Of a stretch of DNA of 44,181 nt, positions 10,005 through 20,335 are shown in pieces; the first letter of the stretch is position 1, and every line of letters begins with the position of its first letter. The DNA lies in assembly GCA_015680685.1 (NCBI GenBank), contig MNCI01005887.1:168036-212216 (forward strand), read 5' to 3'. The DNA comes from Gnetum montanum. Lineage: Eukaryota > Streptophyta > Gnetopsida > Gnetales > Gnetaceae. Under the pieces are notes generated by a model that made no database searches, was not told the origin of the DNA, and saw nothing but the letters and a program-made list of their open reading frames with translations. The position numbers and the translations under genes were made by a program.

Positions 10005-12839
10005 TCATGTAGTTCCTGGTGGCGGTGGCTCCTCCATAGATGCTTTCCCTTTGTCTTGTGCTCTAGGTCTTGGGACTTGATGGCATTGAAGTATGGCCTG
10101 GAGTTTCTCCTCTTCGGTTTGGGGATCTTGTGCCGTCCATGCTAATGTTCCGACGTTTGATGGAGTCGGCACCTCCCATGGGCAGGGTAGTTGTGGAACC
10201 ATTTGATTTGCCTTGACATACCAAACCGCAAACACCCGTCGTTCCTCCTTGTAGGCTCTAGCTTTGTCTTTGTATTCTTGAAAATCCGCAAGCCATTGAG
10301 CCAAATCTATTGCGACACCTTTTCATCCTTGGTAGCATGCTTTCACCACCTCAAGTTCAAAATTTGCAATCTCCAGTTTTTACAATATCTTCTTGCGTTC
10401 TACAAATTCTGTTTCATATTTGCTGTAGGTGGTAGCTACCTGTTGTTCGAGCTTTGTTCTTGGGCGTCCTGCTATTAACATGGCAAGGTTGGCATACTAT
10501 AGGTTTGCCAACTCCATATATTCTGTAAGATCCTGGATCTGCAGGTCCCGGTTCTTAACTTCCGCCTGGTGGACGAAGACATATGTGTCCAATATGGCCC
10601 GCCAGTCAGTGTGTTGAGNAAAGACATATGTGTCCAATATGGCCCGCCAGTCAGTGTGTTGAGCACTGATAGTGTTGATGTGAGCCTTGGCCATATGGAT
10701 CTCCTTCTTAAGGATCTGTTTATACATCCTCACTTGGTCTCATAAGTGCTCCTTTAGCTTTTCATGTCGTTTAGCCTCATTTTTCCACGCGCTTATTTTG
10801 ATAGTTGTCTTTTGGCGGATGACGCATACCTCCTCCATTGAGAGGGATCGATTCTCCCTGGCTAAACAACTTATGTCTTAGTTGACTTGGATGAATTGTT
10901 CTCACAACTGATGAAAGTGTTCATCGAGAACATTCTTTTGCTTCTCCACAGAGGTCAACCAAAGGTTGTCGGCAACAAACTATTTGTTTTCCTCTTGTAA
11001 GGCCTTGAGTGCCTTGTAATGCACATGAGTTTGTGCCTGTGCTGCGAAGGCATCCCAAACAGCCTTCTCTTTTTCTTCTGTCATCTTCTTATTCTTTGTT
11101 AGTAGTTTGGTTAGTTGCTCAATTTTGAAACTGTCTAGCTAGTCTGTAGGAACAAATTGCAAAGGGTCCCGTTATGCTGCTTGTAGGGCCACGAGCTTTT
11201 CTTGCAATTTTTGCACCTATGCTTTAGCATGCTTAGCCCTCACCTCTGTCAAGACTAGCTTTCCTTTAGTGGAAATGAGGTCTGATTGAATTGCCATAGC
11301 ATCCTGAGGGATGTCAAACAGGGAAGTCATTACTTGTCCTATTTGTAGCAATCGATCAAGTACATCCTCATGTTCTGCAGGAGTCATTGAGGTTCTAGCC
11401 AAATTTTGAGCATCTTGGGCTCCTGTGATATCTGCCAATGACACAACAGGTACATTAAACAATTCTTTGATGTGGTCTGTGACCACTTTTGCGGCTCCTG
11501 CTACATCCTGGTATTGCATGACCACCACTGTGGCCCCTTCACCAGTTTCTAATTTCACTTGGAAAGATGCAGCGTTTCCTAAGATCTGTTGTGACCAAGT
11601 ACTTTTCCCTCCTCCTATATAGATGGACACTTCACCCTTTGCACAATCCAAAGAAACCGTGGGCTGTATGACATCGTCAATGATGTGGAAGAGATTTGCA
11701 TCATCACGACTTCCCCAACTGACCGTCTCAGTGATGGCCCTGAGATGGCTCATTGACAATCTGTAATCTTGTAGTGGTGGTGGTTGATCCTGGCCCGTGC
11801 TAAGCCCTGCTTCCTATTGTTGGTTGGGTCTTGTACTTGGAGGTTGGCTGGGTCTTGCAAGTTGGGTTGCAGTTGGCCCTGCCGTCTATTCTTTTTCTTG
11901 TTTTGGTGCTAGCGTCTTACCAGTGATTTTCCTTGCAGCTGGTGGCTTTAACAATTCAACATATAAAGCATTCTGGGCTTTTCGGAGGACATCATTAGTG
12001 TATCCTCTGATACTAGCACGTTGGCACAACTTTCTGATAAGACAAGGGAAGGGTAATGCAAGCTGCCCTGTCTTCTGTTCTTCAAACCGCCTCAGGATCT
12101 CTGTGAAATATAGATGAGGCAGGTTAGCATTAACCTTTCCCATCAACACTACACACCCCCTTGCTGCATATGTTGAAATCCTTTTTAGGCCCTTCGTGGG
12201 GAAGAGGTGATATGTTTCAATTTTGAAATAGATCCTCTCTTCCGTCATCAATTCTCTAAATGTCTTATCCTTTCCATATACCCTCTTCAACCAAACTCAT
12301 CGTGCATCGGGGTTTGAATAGGTGGATAACTAAGCAACCTTTGGCCCTGTATTTGAAAGGTATAATACTTTCGAAATGGCCTACACAGAGAAGTCAACTG
12401 TCACACCATAAATGTTAATGGTGGTGCCTTGTTCTCTGTTGTGCCAAAATTGGTATGTTTCCCCTAGGTACCAGGCACTGCTTGCAGAGAGGATAGGCCA
12501 TAAGGGAGATCCTTTAAGGTGATCCCTAATAGCCTTAGGAGCAAACTCTGTGAAAGATTCAAAATTTAATTCCACAATCATTGCAGTGAATGTGGACCTT
12601 TCGTGGATGGCTTGAACATAATCCTGGGGCAATGAGAGATGTTGTCCCTATTCAGGTGCTGTAGTAGCTCCTCCTTATGCTTACCTTGATTGTTCAGTAG
12701 CAGGGTCTTCTTAATGAATGCTAAATGATTGTTCCTCCTACTCTGCATGTTGTTTGGTAGGGACTTGTTCTTCGCCTCTCCTAGGTCGTTTGCTTCCACC
12801 TTGAGCAGGACCTTTCTGTTGTCCACGTTTCAAGGCCAT
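10005..12839 (-). pseudogene. ORF X of element 2: plant-transposon-protein-like domain plus coiled coil
   Basis: One continuous frame of 945 codons from ATG at 12839 to TGA at 10005-10007. It has 20 premature stops (10 TAG, 6 TAA, 4 TGA) and no frameshift. All are explicable as single transitions from CAG, CAA, CGA or TGG. Residues about 70-285 match my recollection of the 'putative plant transposon protein' domain: INIYGVTVDFSV, YFKIETYHLFPTKG, RISTYAARGCVVLMGK, then LALPFPCLIRKLC. A Pro/Gln linker follows, then a region with SMTPAEHEDVLDRLLQIGQV, then several hundred residues of heptad-rich, Glu/Lys/Gln-rich sequence that should form a coiled coil. A basic N-terminus (KRGQQKG, KRPRRGE) may be a nuclear signal. 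Its place before the 3' LTR is that of env-like or additional ORFs in plant gypsy elements. No membrane segment is evident. Its function is unknown. Confidence 0.8.
10576..10663. repeat. 43-bp duplication around a single N (likely assembly artefact)
   Basis: aagacatatgtgtccaatat and the following 23 bases occur at 10576-10618 and again at 10621-10663, with one N at 10619 between. Identical flanks around a lone N suggest two contig ends that were abutted without merging. The 45-bp step keeps the ORF X frame by chance. Confidence 0.7.
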
Positions 12840-13312
12840 CTACAATCACATGGGGCCAAGCGTTAATAAGGTTATTTCTGAAGTTAAGTTATACCTTATT
12901 TCTTGCCTTAATTAATTTATTTTATCTCTGTGTGATGTTTCCTAAAAGATTATAATAGTGAGTCCTTTTTACTTAGGTGGTTTCCAATTTTTAGTTTCCC
13001 AATGTACCTAAAGGGATGAAATTATTTTTGGCACAATTATCCTTAATATTATAACTAATTACCCTTGATAATGTCCTTCAAGTGATGAAAAATTCCAAAA
13101 AAGTTATGCGCTATTTGGCATGTGTCCCTCCCCCACGACTAAGCTGAACACTCCGGGTACAAATAGGTTTAGATGGAATGAAAATCGGAGTACCATTGAG
13201 TGAGATATAGGTATAAATGCAAGGATTTCACAATCGCAAGTCATAGAGAAAAATTCAAAAAAATCCCCCACGTGAATTATTGAAAATGATGGTAAGTGTT
13301 GCGGGGGTCATG
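12840..13312 (-). other. Leader of ORF X, with PPT-like motif and splice-acceptor-like start
   Basis: About 470 bp between the promoter-like module and the ORF X ATG. Just before the ATG it reads GATTGTAG, also conserved in element 3. This resembles a 3' splice site. At 13129-13143 the sense strand carries TTAGTCGTGGGGGAG, like the 3' polypurine tract. The rest is AT-rich and non-coding. Confidence 0.5.
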
Positions 13313-13368
13313 TATTTATAGTTTGATGTGACGCGATATCATGTATGAGATATCGTGTATGCGATATC
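13313..13368 (-). promoter_or_regulatory. Internal promoter-like module of element 2 (GATATC x3 and TATA)
   Basis: GATATC lies at 13335, 13349 and 13363, exactly 14 bp apart, in a repeated context (gcgatatcatgtat, gagatatcgtgtat, gcgatatcacggcc). TATAAATA follows on the minus strand at 13320-13313. The same arrangement is found upstream of ORF X in element 3 and in related LTR U3 regions. It most likely starts a separate ORF X transcript about 30 bp downstream of the TATA box. Confidence 0.6.
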
Positions 13369-13696
13369 ACGGCCTATCAATGTTTAGGCCTTAGGGAAAA
13401 TACTGAATTTTGAAGGTTTTTTTGAAATTACCAATGTGAATTAAGGAAATGTGCACACGTGTTAAAGGGTTCAAGGGTAATTTAGATAGTTTTGAAGGCA
13501 CGAATAATTATAATGGTGTGGAATTGATCAATAAGGCCTTGGGTGGTAAGTCAGAGAAAAAGGCCATGTGATGGTGCATAGGAACGTTGAAATTCGGAGG
13601 GATAGTAGTAAGGAAAAGAATATTATGGAAAAAGACACTGAGGGTAATAAATGGTGTGTCTGAGCTGTGTTATAAGTGAAAATTACAAAAGATTAC

Positions 13697-13764
13697 ACAA
13701 GTGGGTCCTCCCCAAAGCAGGTTCCAACCTATAATGCCCTTGTGTAACCACACTTAAAAGTGTC
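13697..13764 (-). other. Conserved non-coding block shared with element 3
   Basis: acaagtgggtcctccccaaa and the following 48 bases match 24090-24157 at roughly 90 percent by eye, higher than the surrounding sequence. It has no frame in common with a known protein and lies upstream of the internal promoter-like module in both elements. Its role is unknown. Confidence 0.65.
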
Positions 13765-13780
13765 TGTGGGCACTAGAAGG

Positions 13781-14753
13781 GTTGAATGTAATCCGCACTA
13801 GTTCCACAAAACACATGTAGGTAAATATCACCAAAATTATGAGGTAAGAGTTCTATGCTACATGAGACATAAGTAACAATTACATGAACAACGAGATGAG
13901 ATGAGGTATAGAAGGGATCGTAGAGATTGGGACATGAGCTAATCGACCCAAGGCACAATGAATCCTGCATGAAAAGCATGATTAACATGTCATTAACTCG
14001 TCGTTCCAAGATTAGGATCAAGTCCATTCCTTTGATCAGTGACATTGCATTGGTTCATCCCATGATGAGTGACTATGAGAGTACCATAACAACAAGGTGT
14101 ACGATCACTTCGCATTTTATTCAAGGGAGGAGTGATTTTTGTTTTATGGCACTTCCTTTGTTTTTGTTTGTTTTTCTCTTTTTTCTTTTTGATTGTTGAA
14201 TCTAGAGAAGCTGCCAACCTTCAGGCATAGGTGCATGTCTTTCCACTAGGACCCCCTAGAACAGCATTGGATTTTTGAGTGCCTTTTGATTACTCTTACT
14301 CCCATTTTTCGTTAGATCTACAAGGATCTTAGTACAACCATGTTGCATGATAACTCCCACAGCCGTCACCAAAGAGAATCTACAAGTCCCCTTGATGTCA
14401 CACCCTAATCATTCCCTCTTGATCCATCCTTCTTCATTTTGCGTATAATGAACACAAAATTAATTTTTAAGTTTTAAGAATGTCAAGAATATCACTATAC
14501 CCTCGAATAGAACCTCTTATTTGTAGAATGGATGAGTGGGTGTAATGGGCTCATTGTCCAAATAATTGATTACTTGAGACTCGATAACATAGAACACACC
14601 TCAACCAATGAGCCACATGAGTGTTTTATTCATAGACGAGATTACTTATGAAAAGCTAAAAAGATAAAAAAAGAAATTGAAAACTGAAAAACTGGAAAAC
14701 AAAAAGGTGTAAAATTAAAGAAAATGAAAAGTAGTTATTAATCCTTCTTGTTA
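13781..14753 (-). other. Spacer between truncated pol and the conserved block, element 2
   Basis: Non-coding, in part homologous to element 3 at about 24180-25260; both copies share cccatttttcgttagatcta. Near 14640-14740 it becomes A-rich on the plus strand, like the spacer of element 1. Confidence 0.6.
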
Positions 14754-14758
14754 TTAGA

Positions 14759-14776
14759 ATGGGGGATATCCCCCAT
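14759..14776. repeat. 18-bp perfect palindrome
   Basis: ATGGGGGATATCCCCCAT. It spans the end of the pol frame of element 2 and overlaps the PPT-like motif TTAGTCATGGGGGAT on the minus strand. Confidence 0.95.
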
Positions 14777-15987
14777 GACTAAACGTTGGAGCATGGCAAG
14801 GATTAACAGTTGAAAGATGAGGATCCTTACATGTTGAAAACATTGAAACTTGGTCATACTTACCCCATAGGGGTTCACACACTTGATTATAGTAAACATA
14901 GTGGGGCAATTTATGAGATGTGGTTCATGGATAAAGATTTGACCCACTATGATATCTGGGACCATAAGATGGTATGCAAGGATTAGGATGTCACCCTCCA
15001 TGGCTATGTTCATTGGGCCGTATGGTTGTTGGAGTGTTACTTGGTGGCCTTGATGAGGTGACATGAGGTGTTGGATTCGAAGGGAAGGGTGCACCATAGT
15101 GTTGGGCTTGTGCTGAGTTGAAGGATGCAGTGGCCTTGGAGTTGTGTTGTCCCTTCTTACGGTCATGTTTAAAGAAGGGACACTTTTGATGTTGAGGAGG
15201 CCTCTCACTGCTGTTGGCAATAGTAGCACAAGTAACGTTCGTGGGTTGTTGCTATGGTGTAGACACTTCAGGAACAGTTGGTGGTGATGTAGACGGAGGG
15301 AAAGGATGAGAACATTGAAATTTAGGAGAATTGTAAGATACACAAGGTGGTGGTTGTGTTGAGGACATGGCCTGATAGTATTGAGGAGAATGGTAATGCA
15401 GCAAGATAGGGTATGTTGACCTAGTTGGGGAAACAAGATGTTGAATTCAATAAGCATTTGGATTCGGAGGATATTAATTTAGGGATGGCTTCCCCCATGA
15501 CTAGGATTGTTGCCACTATGATCAAACATAGTATCTCTGTACAAACTTTGGATGTAACATGCTTCCCCAATGCTCATATAAATGTAACAAGATTGGGCAT
15601 TGACCCTTGGGGTGATCATATAGGAAAATGTTGCATTCATATGTATGATTGGTAGTTGAGCTCTTATTTTCTTCATTCCTTCTTTCCAATTGTCTAAGGA
15701 TACCTTATCCTGCTTCTCGAGTTATCAAAACCCTATCTTCAATAATATCAATATATTCTCCACACTTTTTATGTGTCCATTCCAACATCTTATTAATCTT
15801 TGCCTCGACTTCCTCTAATGATTGTTGTACTGGCAAAGATGGTTCTTCCTCCTTGAGGTAGGTTGATTTCTCCTTTTTGTGATTATGGACCTTTGTTAAG
15901 TTGGGATTCTAGTCCCGTTGATGTTTTTCAACACTCTCCCATCTAGCCATTTCTCCTTCTTCTTTTGCTACCTACTTAATAAGCTCT

Positions 15988-15998
15988 NNNNNNNNNNN
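15988..15998. other. Assembly gap (11 N)
   Basis: A short run of N inside the gag remnant of element 2. Confidence 1.
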
Positions 15999-16639
15999 GA
16001 CACTCTTGCATAGGTTTGATATCTTTCGTTAAAGAGTTCTACCATTGTTGGCCAACATTGTATTGAATTTGGTTTTAAAGATCTATACCATACTTTTGCT
16101 TGGCCAACAAGTGTCATAGGAAAGAGCTTGAGTTTTTTCCACCCATTATCAATGTTGTTCCATGCATAGGCATCGTAGGAGACTTGTAAATGTTGTTGTG
16201 AATCTAAGCCTTAACCTCCTGAGAAATTGGGAAAGTTGTTTAAATCAAGCCTGGGTAGACGGCTCTCTTTACGATGCCTACAGGAGATTCGAACAACCTC
16301 TTGTATTTGCGTTAAACTTGTAGTGGCCAATAGGGATTCATCGTCATTGGGTAAGTTATGCTTTCATGCATTAGGATGACGTTGCTTCTATTTTTGTTTA
16401 TAAGAAATCCCCACCTCGAGTTACGTACTCCAATCTTTAGTGTCATATAGTTCATTGGTTCTCCAATGAACTTCCTCACTAGATGTGGCATTATTAAGTC
16501 TTGTAGGAGAGGCATGGTTATGGAATTGTGTGTGAATTTGTATGTGACCTTTTTATAATTATTTCTTCCTAAAAGATATATCATTAAGTCCTGTACAATG
16601 ACCTTGTATGATATAACTAATCTAGATAACTAGCATCGT

Positions 16640-16656
16640 CCCCGAAAACGGTGCCA
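16640..16656 (-). promoter_or_regulatory. Primer binding site for tRNA-Asp (element 2)
   Basis: On the minus strand this reads TGGCACCGTTTTCGGGG, a close match to the complement of the tRNA-Asp 3' end. It is separated from the LTR by one base. Confidence 0.8.
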
Positions 16657-16657
16657 A

Positions 16658-17440
16658 TGATGAGTGGCGAGGTACCCCTACACTCAACCATACAAATACG
16701 AGCATTTTACGCATGATCCGGTCGAACTCCGTAGATAGACTAGTTGTGGTATCTAGATAGTTATCCTTAGGTTGCAGTTCGCTATCTTCCCATCTAGACT
16801 AGTGTTAACTTTGTCACGTATGGTTTAGTCCAAAGTGAGATGTATGATGTATGATGTATTCTTATGCTAATGCTACTCCTGGGTGTGATGGTAAATAATA
16901 TTACTAAGCTAAGAGAGAGAGAGAGAGAGAATCTAAGCTAGCCTAAGTGCAATGAGTATCCTTTCCTCAATCATCCATACACACCTTGGACCTCATGCAT
17001 GACTACCATTGGGATTACCAAGTGCAGATCCTAGGTACGCTACTGGGTTACCAAGTAGTCACACTTAAATGCTCATGATCGAGTCGTACTCATTCCGCAT
17101 TTATCAGGAGTTTAGGGTGAGAGATATTAACTAAGAAAGTAGTAAATAATAATTAAGTAAATAATTAAACTAAGTGAATGCTGCAATGATGAAGTAATCT
17201 TGATCTTTATTTCCTGTCATGTGCATGTCCAAGTACGTCACACTTGAATAAGGATGTTGTACAATTACAATCACCACATTGCGGGCATACACTGGGAGAA
17301 AAGGGTTGAGAAAAGAACTACTTAAAACTTAACACTTAAACTAAGAACTGAAAAAACTTCCTATTAGATCTGTCTACCTCTTATTTATCGATGAGGAGAC
17401 ATGCTGTGATATCGCAGTTAACTAAAATGACGACTCATCA
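16658..17440 (-). repeat. Element 2 5' LTR (right copy)
   Basis: 783 bp from TGATGAGTGGCG to GACTCATCA. In the minus orientation U3 is short: the LTR edge is followed within about 50 bases by GCGATATC and an ATAAATAAGAGG TATA region. The (GA)n run is shorter than in the left copy. Confidence 0.92.
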
Positions 17441-17445
17441 GCAGT
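17441..17445. repeat. Target site duplication, right of element 2
   Basis: gcagt, pairing with gtagt at 9017-9021. Confidence 0.7.
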
Positions 17446-17584
17446 CAACTATAAAACCTTGCCAAATCTCATAGATGAGTTTTTTTTTTCAAATTTTGCA
17501 AATGCTAAGGCCTTCCCCAAATGTGATGCTAAGGCATTCCCGAGATGTGATGTGTAGTAATCACATGATCAAAGATGATTTGAA

Positions 17585-17695
17585 GACACTGCAAATAAAT
17601 AAAGGTCTAGCTCTTCATAGAGGTGAATGGTGAAAAAGAACTCATGTAGCAAACCCCATTTTGTTGGGACAAGGCTAGAATGATGATGATGATGA
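17585..17695 (+). mobile_element. 5'-truncated RTE-type LINE, 3' end with GATGAT tail
   Basis: Translates to GLALHRGEW, then KRTHVANPILLGQG, the C-terminal end typical of plant RTE reverse transcriptases (a W...HVADP-type ending). It is followed by gggacaaggct and a (GAT)n run. A longer relative lies at 31800-33090 with the same closing phrase and tail. Confidence 0.65.
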
Positions 17696-18735
17696 TAAAT
17701 TCATAAACCTACCAAACAATATAATCATCTTGATGCATTTACCCTACCAACATGGGCTACTTGTTAACTAGGTAAAGATTTGAAGAAAATTTTTATATGG
17801 TCACCTTAAGAATAAATATCATCTTCATCTTGGTGCCTTTATCCCATCTATGAAGTTTCCCTCCATGTTGAAATCATTACTTCATGTTATGTTTTAAAGT
17901 CAAATTGTAGACATATAGTGTTTAGAGTTAATGTTATATTTTGAAGTTGGATGTTATGTGAGGGACCAAAGAGGGTTCCTAATTTTGTGAAAATTTTCAT
18001 GTTATAAAAGCTCTTAATCTCTCCCTCTTCCTCCCTCTCTAATCATTGTAGTAATGCCTCACATTAAGATTGCATCCTAGTCATGCTCCAATTTTAGTTA
18101 AAAAAACAAATCATAATGCCACCATGAGTATGCCACCATGAGTAAACTTCTCATTAAATAAAACCAATAGGAAAACTTTGCGATCTATTAAAAACTAATG
18201 TGCATATAAGAATCGCTCTGGCTATTATTCTTCAGCTCTCAATCTTTTATACTAATTTGTTAAAGGCTCAACAAATGCATAGAGAGCACATGATTATGAT
18301 GAAGTCAATTTTCATATCTTAAGATACTAAGAAGGTTGATCATGAGTTGGTTGCAAGTTGGCTATGCTTTTTTATAAGTCACAATAGCAATAATCTATGA
18401 ACATGCACTTAGTGTAAGAAAACCATGAGTCATCTTCTATGAAAAAATAAGAATCATAGGTCTAAGCACAAGTCTTAGTTTATACTAGAAGATGGATCAG
18501 AACACAAGTGCAAATATAGCATGAGGTAAACATGAGCAAATTGAGTGTGGAAATATGTTAATCAAGACTATCCTTGCCATCATGATCCAAATAACATAAC
18601 AAGAAAACAAACAAGACAATTGGACAAGGATGAAAACTAAGGTGCATGTGTAAAAATGATCATATGTGCTAGTGTTAATTTAGGTAATGATAATTGTTAA
18701 AGACACCTTCAAATAATATTGGAATGCTCTCCAAG
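17696..18735. other. Unassigned AT-rich stretch
   Basis: I see no gene, LTR edge or repeat that can be named. It is probably old, eroded repeat sequence. Confidence 0.4.
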
Positions 18736-18739
18736 AAGA

Positions 18740-19090
18740 TTTCAAGGTAACATGACTAATGAACAATTGAAAAAAATGAATTATGGACAAAATGAAGTTT
18801 GATATTCTGAAGATATATATAGGTAAACCTATTAAGGATTTTCTAGGGAGGTTGTTTATTATTTTAAGAAATCTTGATGAATATTAATGGCTATGCAATG
18901 AAGCAAAAGGTTAACAAAATCATTTAAATTTTGTTTAATGACCATAGATTTAAAAATACAATGGTTATAATTTTCTAAATTGAAAATATTAATGTGTATA
19001 CTATTGATAAATTGTTATCTCTCTTATAGCATTAGAATTAGAAGATTTGAATATGGTTAACTCTAATGAAAATGCTAATGTAGCTAAATA
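18740..19090 (+). pseudogene. Probable Ty1/copia gag remnant
   Basis: Broken frames resemble the UBN2-type gag of Copia elements: EQLKKMNYGQNEV, then NDHRFKNTMVIIF and ENINVYTIDKLLSLL, which parallel the 'LP..F...V..IE...D...T.DEL...L' pattern. Many stops are present. The match is weak and no LTR was identified. Confidence 0.35.
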
Positions 19091-19468
19091 GAAGAAGATC
19101 AAACTTCCAAATAGATGAAAGATCCTTCCAAAATTAGTGAAATCAAAATTTTAGAGGTGATTATTTAAGAATAAGAGGTAACTTCAAATGTAGATGATGT
19201 TGAAGAACTTGTTACAATTAAATAAGTAGCCTTGGTGCACTAATCTCATTCATTATATAGTGTAGTATTATACAATTAAAGCAGTCATGATGCATCCTTC
19301 ACATGAACTAGCATTGTAATAAGAAGAGACACTATGAAGGCAAGTATTAGCGAAAGATTGAGCTACAAACACTTAAAATTCAAGATAATTCAAAGTCATC
19401 TTTGTTAAATAATAGCGTACTTGTCAACCTCAATGTGCATGTTATTTATGTAAGAGATATATAATTGC

Positions 19469-19473
19469 AATGG
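19469..19473. repeat. Target site duplication, left of element 3
   Basis: aatgg, identical to 30352-30356. Confidence 0.9.
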
Positions 19474-20335
19474 TGATGAGTGGTGGAGAATCCAACACCC
19501 AACCATACAAGATATGAGTGTTCACACATAATCCTAGTTGAACTTCACAAATAAGGTAATGTGATTATACCAATAATTGATTAGCATTTGTGATCGTTGT
19601 CTTCCCACATGAGTTAGTAAAATCAATGTGTACGATTTAACTCACAATGAGGTATATGATATTGATGTTGTATTGGCCATTGTGCTCCTAATAAACATGA
19701 AGTGAAAGTAAAATTTTTTAAATCTAAGTAACAGTAAAACAAATCTAAACTAGCCTATGTGATGAATAGCTACTCTTGATCTTTCGGTCACACCTTGGAC
19801 TTCATGTAATTACTACTAGGATTACCAAGTACCTCACTACTGGGCGTACCAAGTGATAGTACTACTAGGTTACGAAGTAGTTACACTTACATGCTCAAGA
19901 TCAGTCATACTCTTTCTGCTTAATGACATTAAAAGTAAATTGCAAGTAATTGTAAACATTAACTAAGAAAACAATAACCTAATTCGAAACAAAAATAAAA
20001 CTAATTGTTGCTGCAATGATGTAGAGTAATCTCAATCTTTATTGTTGTTCATGCAATGTGTCCAAGTGCATCACACTTAAATAAAGATTTTGCTCAATTA
20101 CAAAGCATCACACTGTGGGAACACACTGCTAAATATTGAATTCAAAAAAACAAACTGAAAGATTTTTGTTACTAGGCTATCAAATCTATTGTGGATCTGT
20201 GCACCCAAGTGTTGCTTATATAGGCTGGCATGCATCTCGCGATATTGTTTATACGATAACATATGGTGAGATACGATAATGTATCTATGATATCGTAGCT
20301 ATGATATCGTTGGCTTAAAATTTTTAGATTTATCA
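19474..20335 (-). repeat. Element 3 3' LTR (left copy)
   Basis: 862 bp from TGATGAGTGG to AGATTTATCA, matching the right copy at 28864-30351. On the minus strand U3 contains GATATC at 20303 and 20289, 14 bp apart, further diverged copies, and then CCTATATAAGCAACAC as the TATA region (near 20207-20222). Confidence 0.92.

Larger units (their letters stand above)
14754..16610 (-). pseudogene. Element 2 truncated gag with Pro/Gln-rich tail
   Basis: The capsid-like part around 16330-16000 aligns with element 1: SLLATTSLTQIQEVVRIP, then NGWKKLKLFPMTLVGQAKVW and VELFNERYQTYA. The gag N-terminal segment seen in elements 1 and 3 (GNIVLPP...) is missing. The tail (about 15430-14754) is rich in Pro, Gln, Ser and His, carries KCPFFKHDRKKG, and ends TFSHGGYPPF with stop TAA at 14756-14754. 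Because elements 1 and 3 end their pol frames with a similar FS-C/H-G pattern, the deletion in this copy seems to join gag directly to the last codons of integrase. Confidence 0.65.
9022..17440 (-). mobile_element. Element 2: gypsy element with gag and extra ORF X, no polymerase
   Basis: About 8.4 kb with two LTRs, a tRNA-Asp primer binding site next to the right LTR, a polypurine tract next to the left LTR, and a near-perfect 5-bp target duplication. In sense order it carries a truncated gag (about 16400-14754), a non-coding spacer, a promoter-like module (13368-13313), ORF X (12839-10005) and a short 3' region. Protease, reverse transcriptase, RNase H and the catalytic integrase are absent, so it would depend on a partner for mobility. 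The LTRs differ by roughly 8 percent over their first 240 bases by eye, mostly transitions, so it is old. Confidence 0.9.

Noticed and set aside
12578-12826. 82-residue frame at the start of ORF X
   Set aside because: It lies in another frame; the ORF X frame aligns with element 3 and continues into the conserved domain.
10005-12839. Stops in ORF X as evidence for a recoded genetic code (TAA/TAG as Gln)
   Set aside because: TGA also occurs at four sites, other elements decay the same way, the GDU-like gene uses normal stops, and transitions explain all sites.
14738-15457. 239-residue open frame in element 2
   Set aside because: A shadow frame; the neighbouring frame ending at 14754 has the Pro/Gln-rich composition and the KCPFFK motif shared with element 3.
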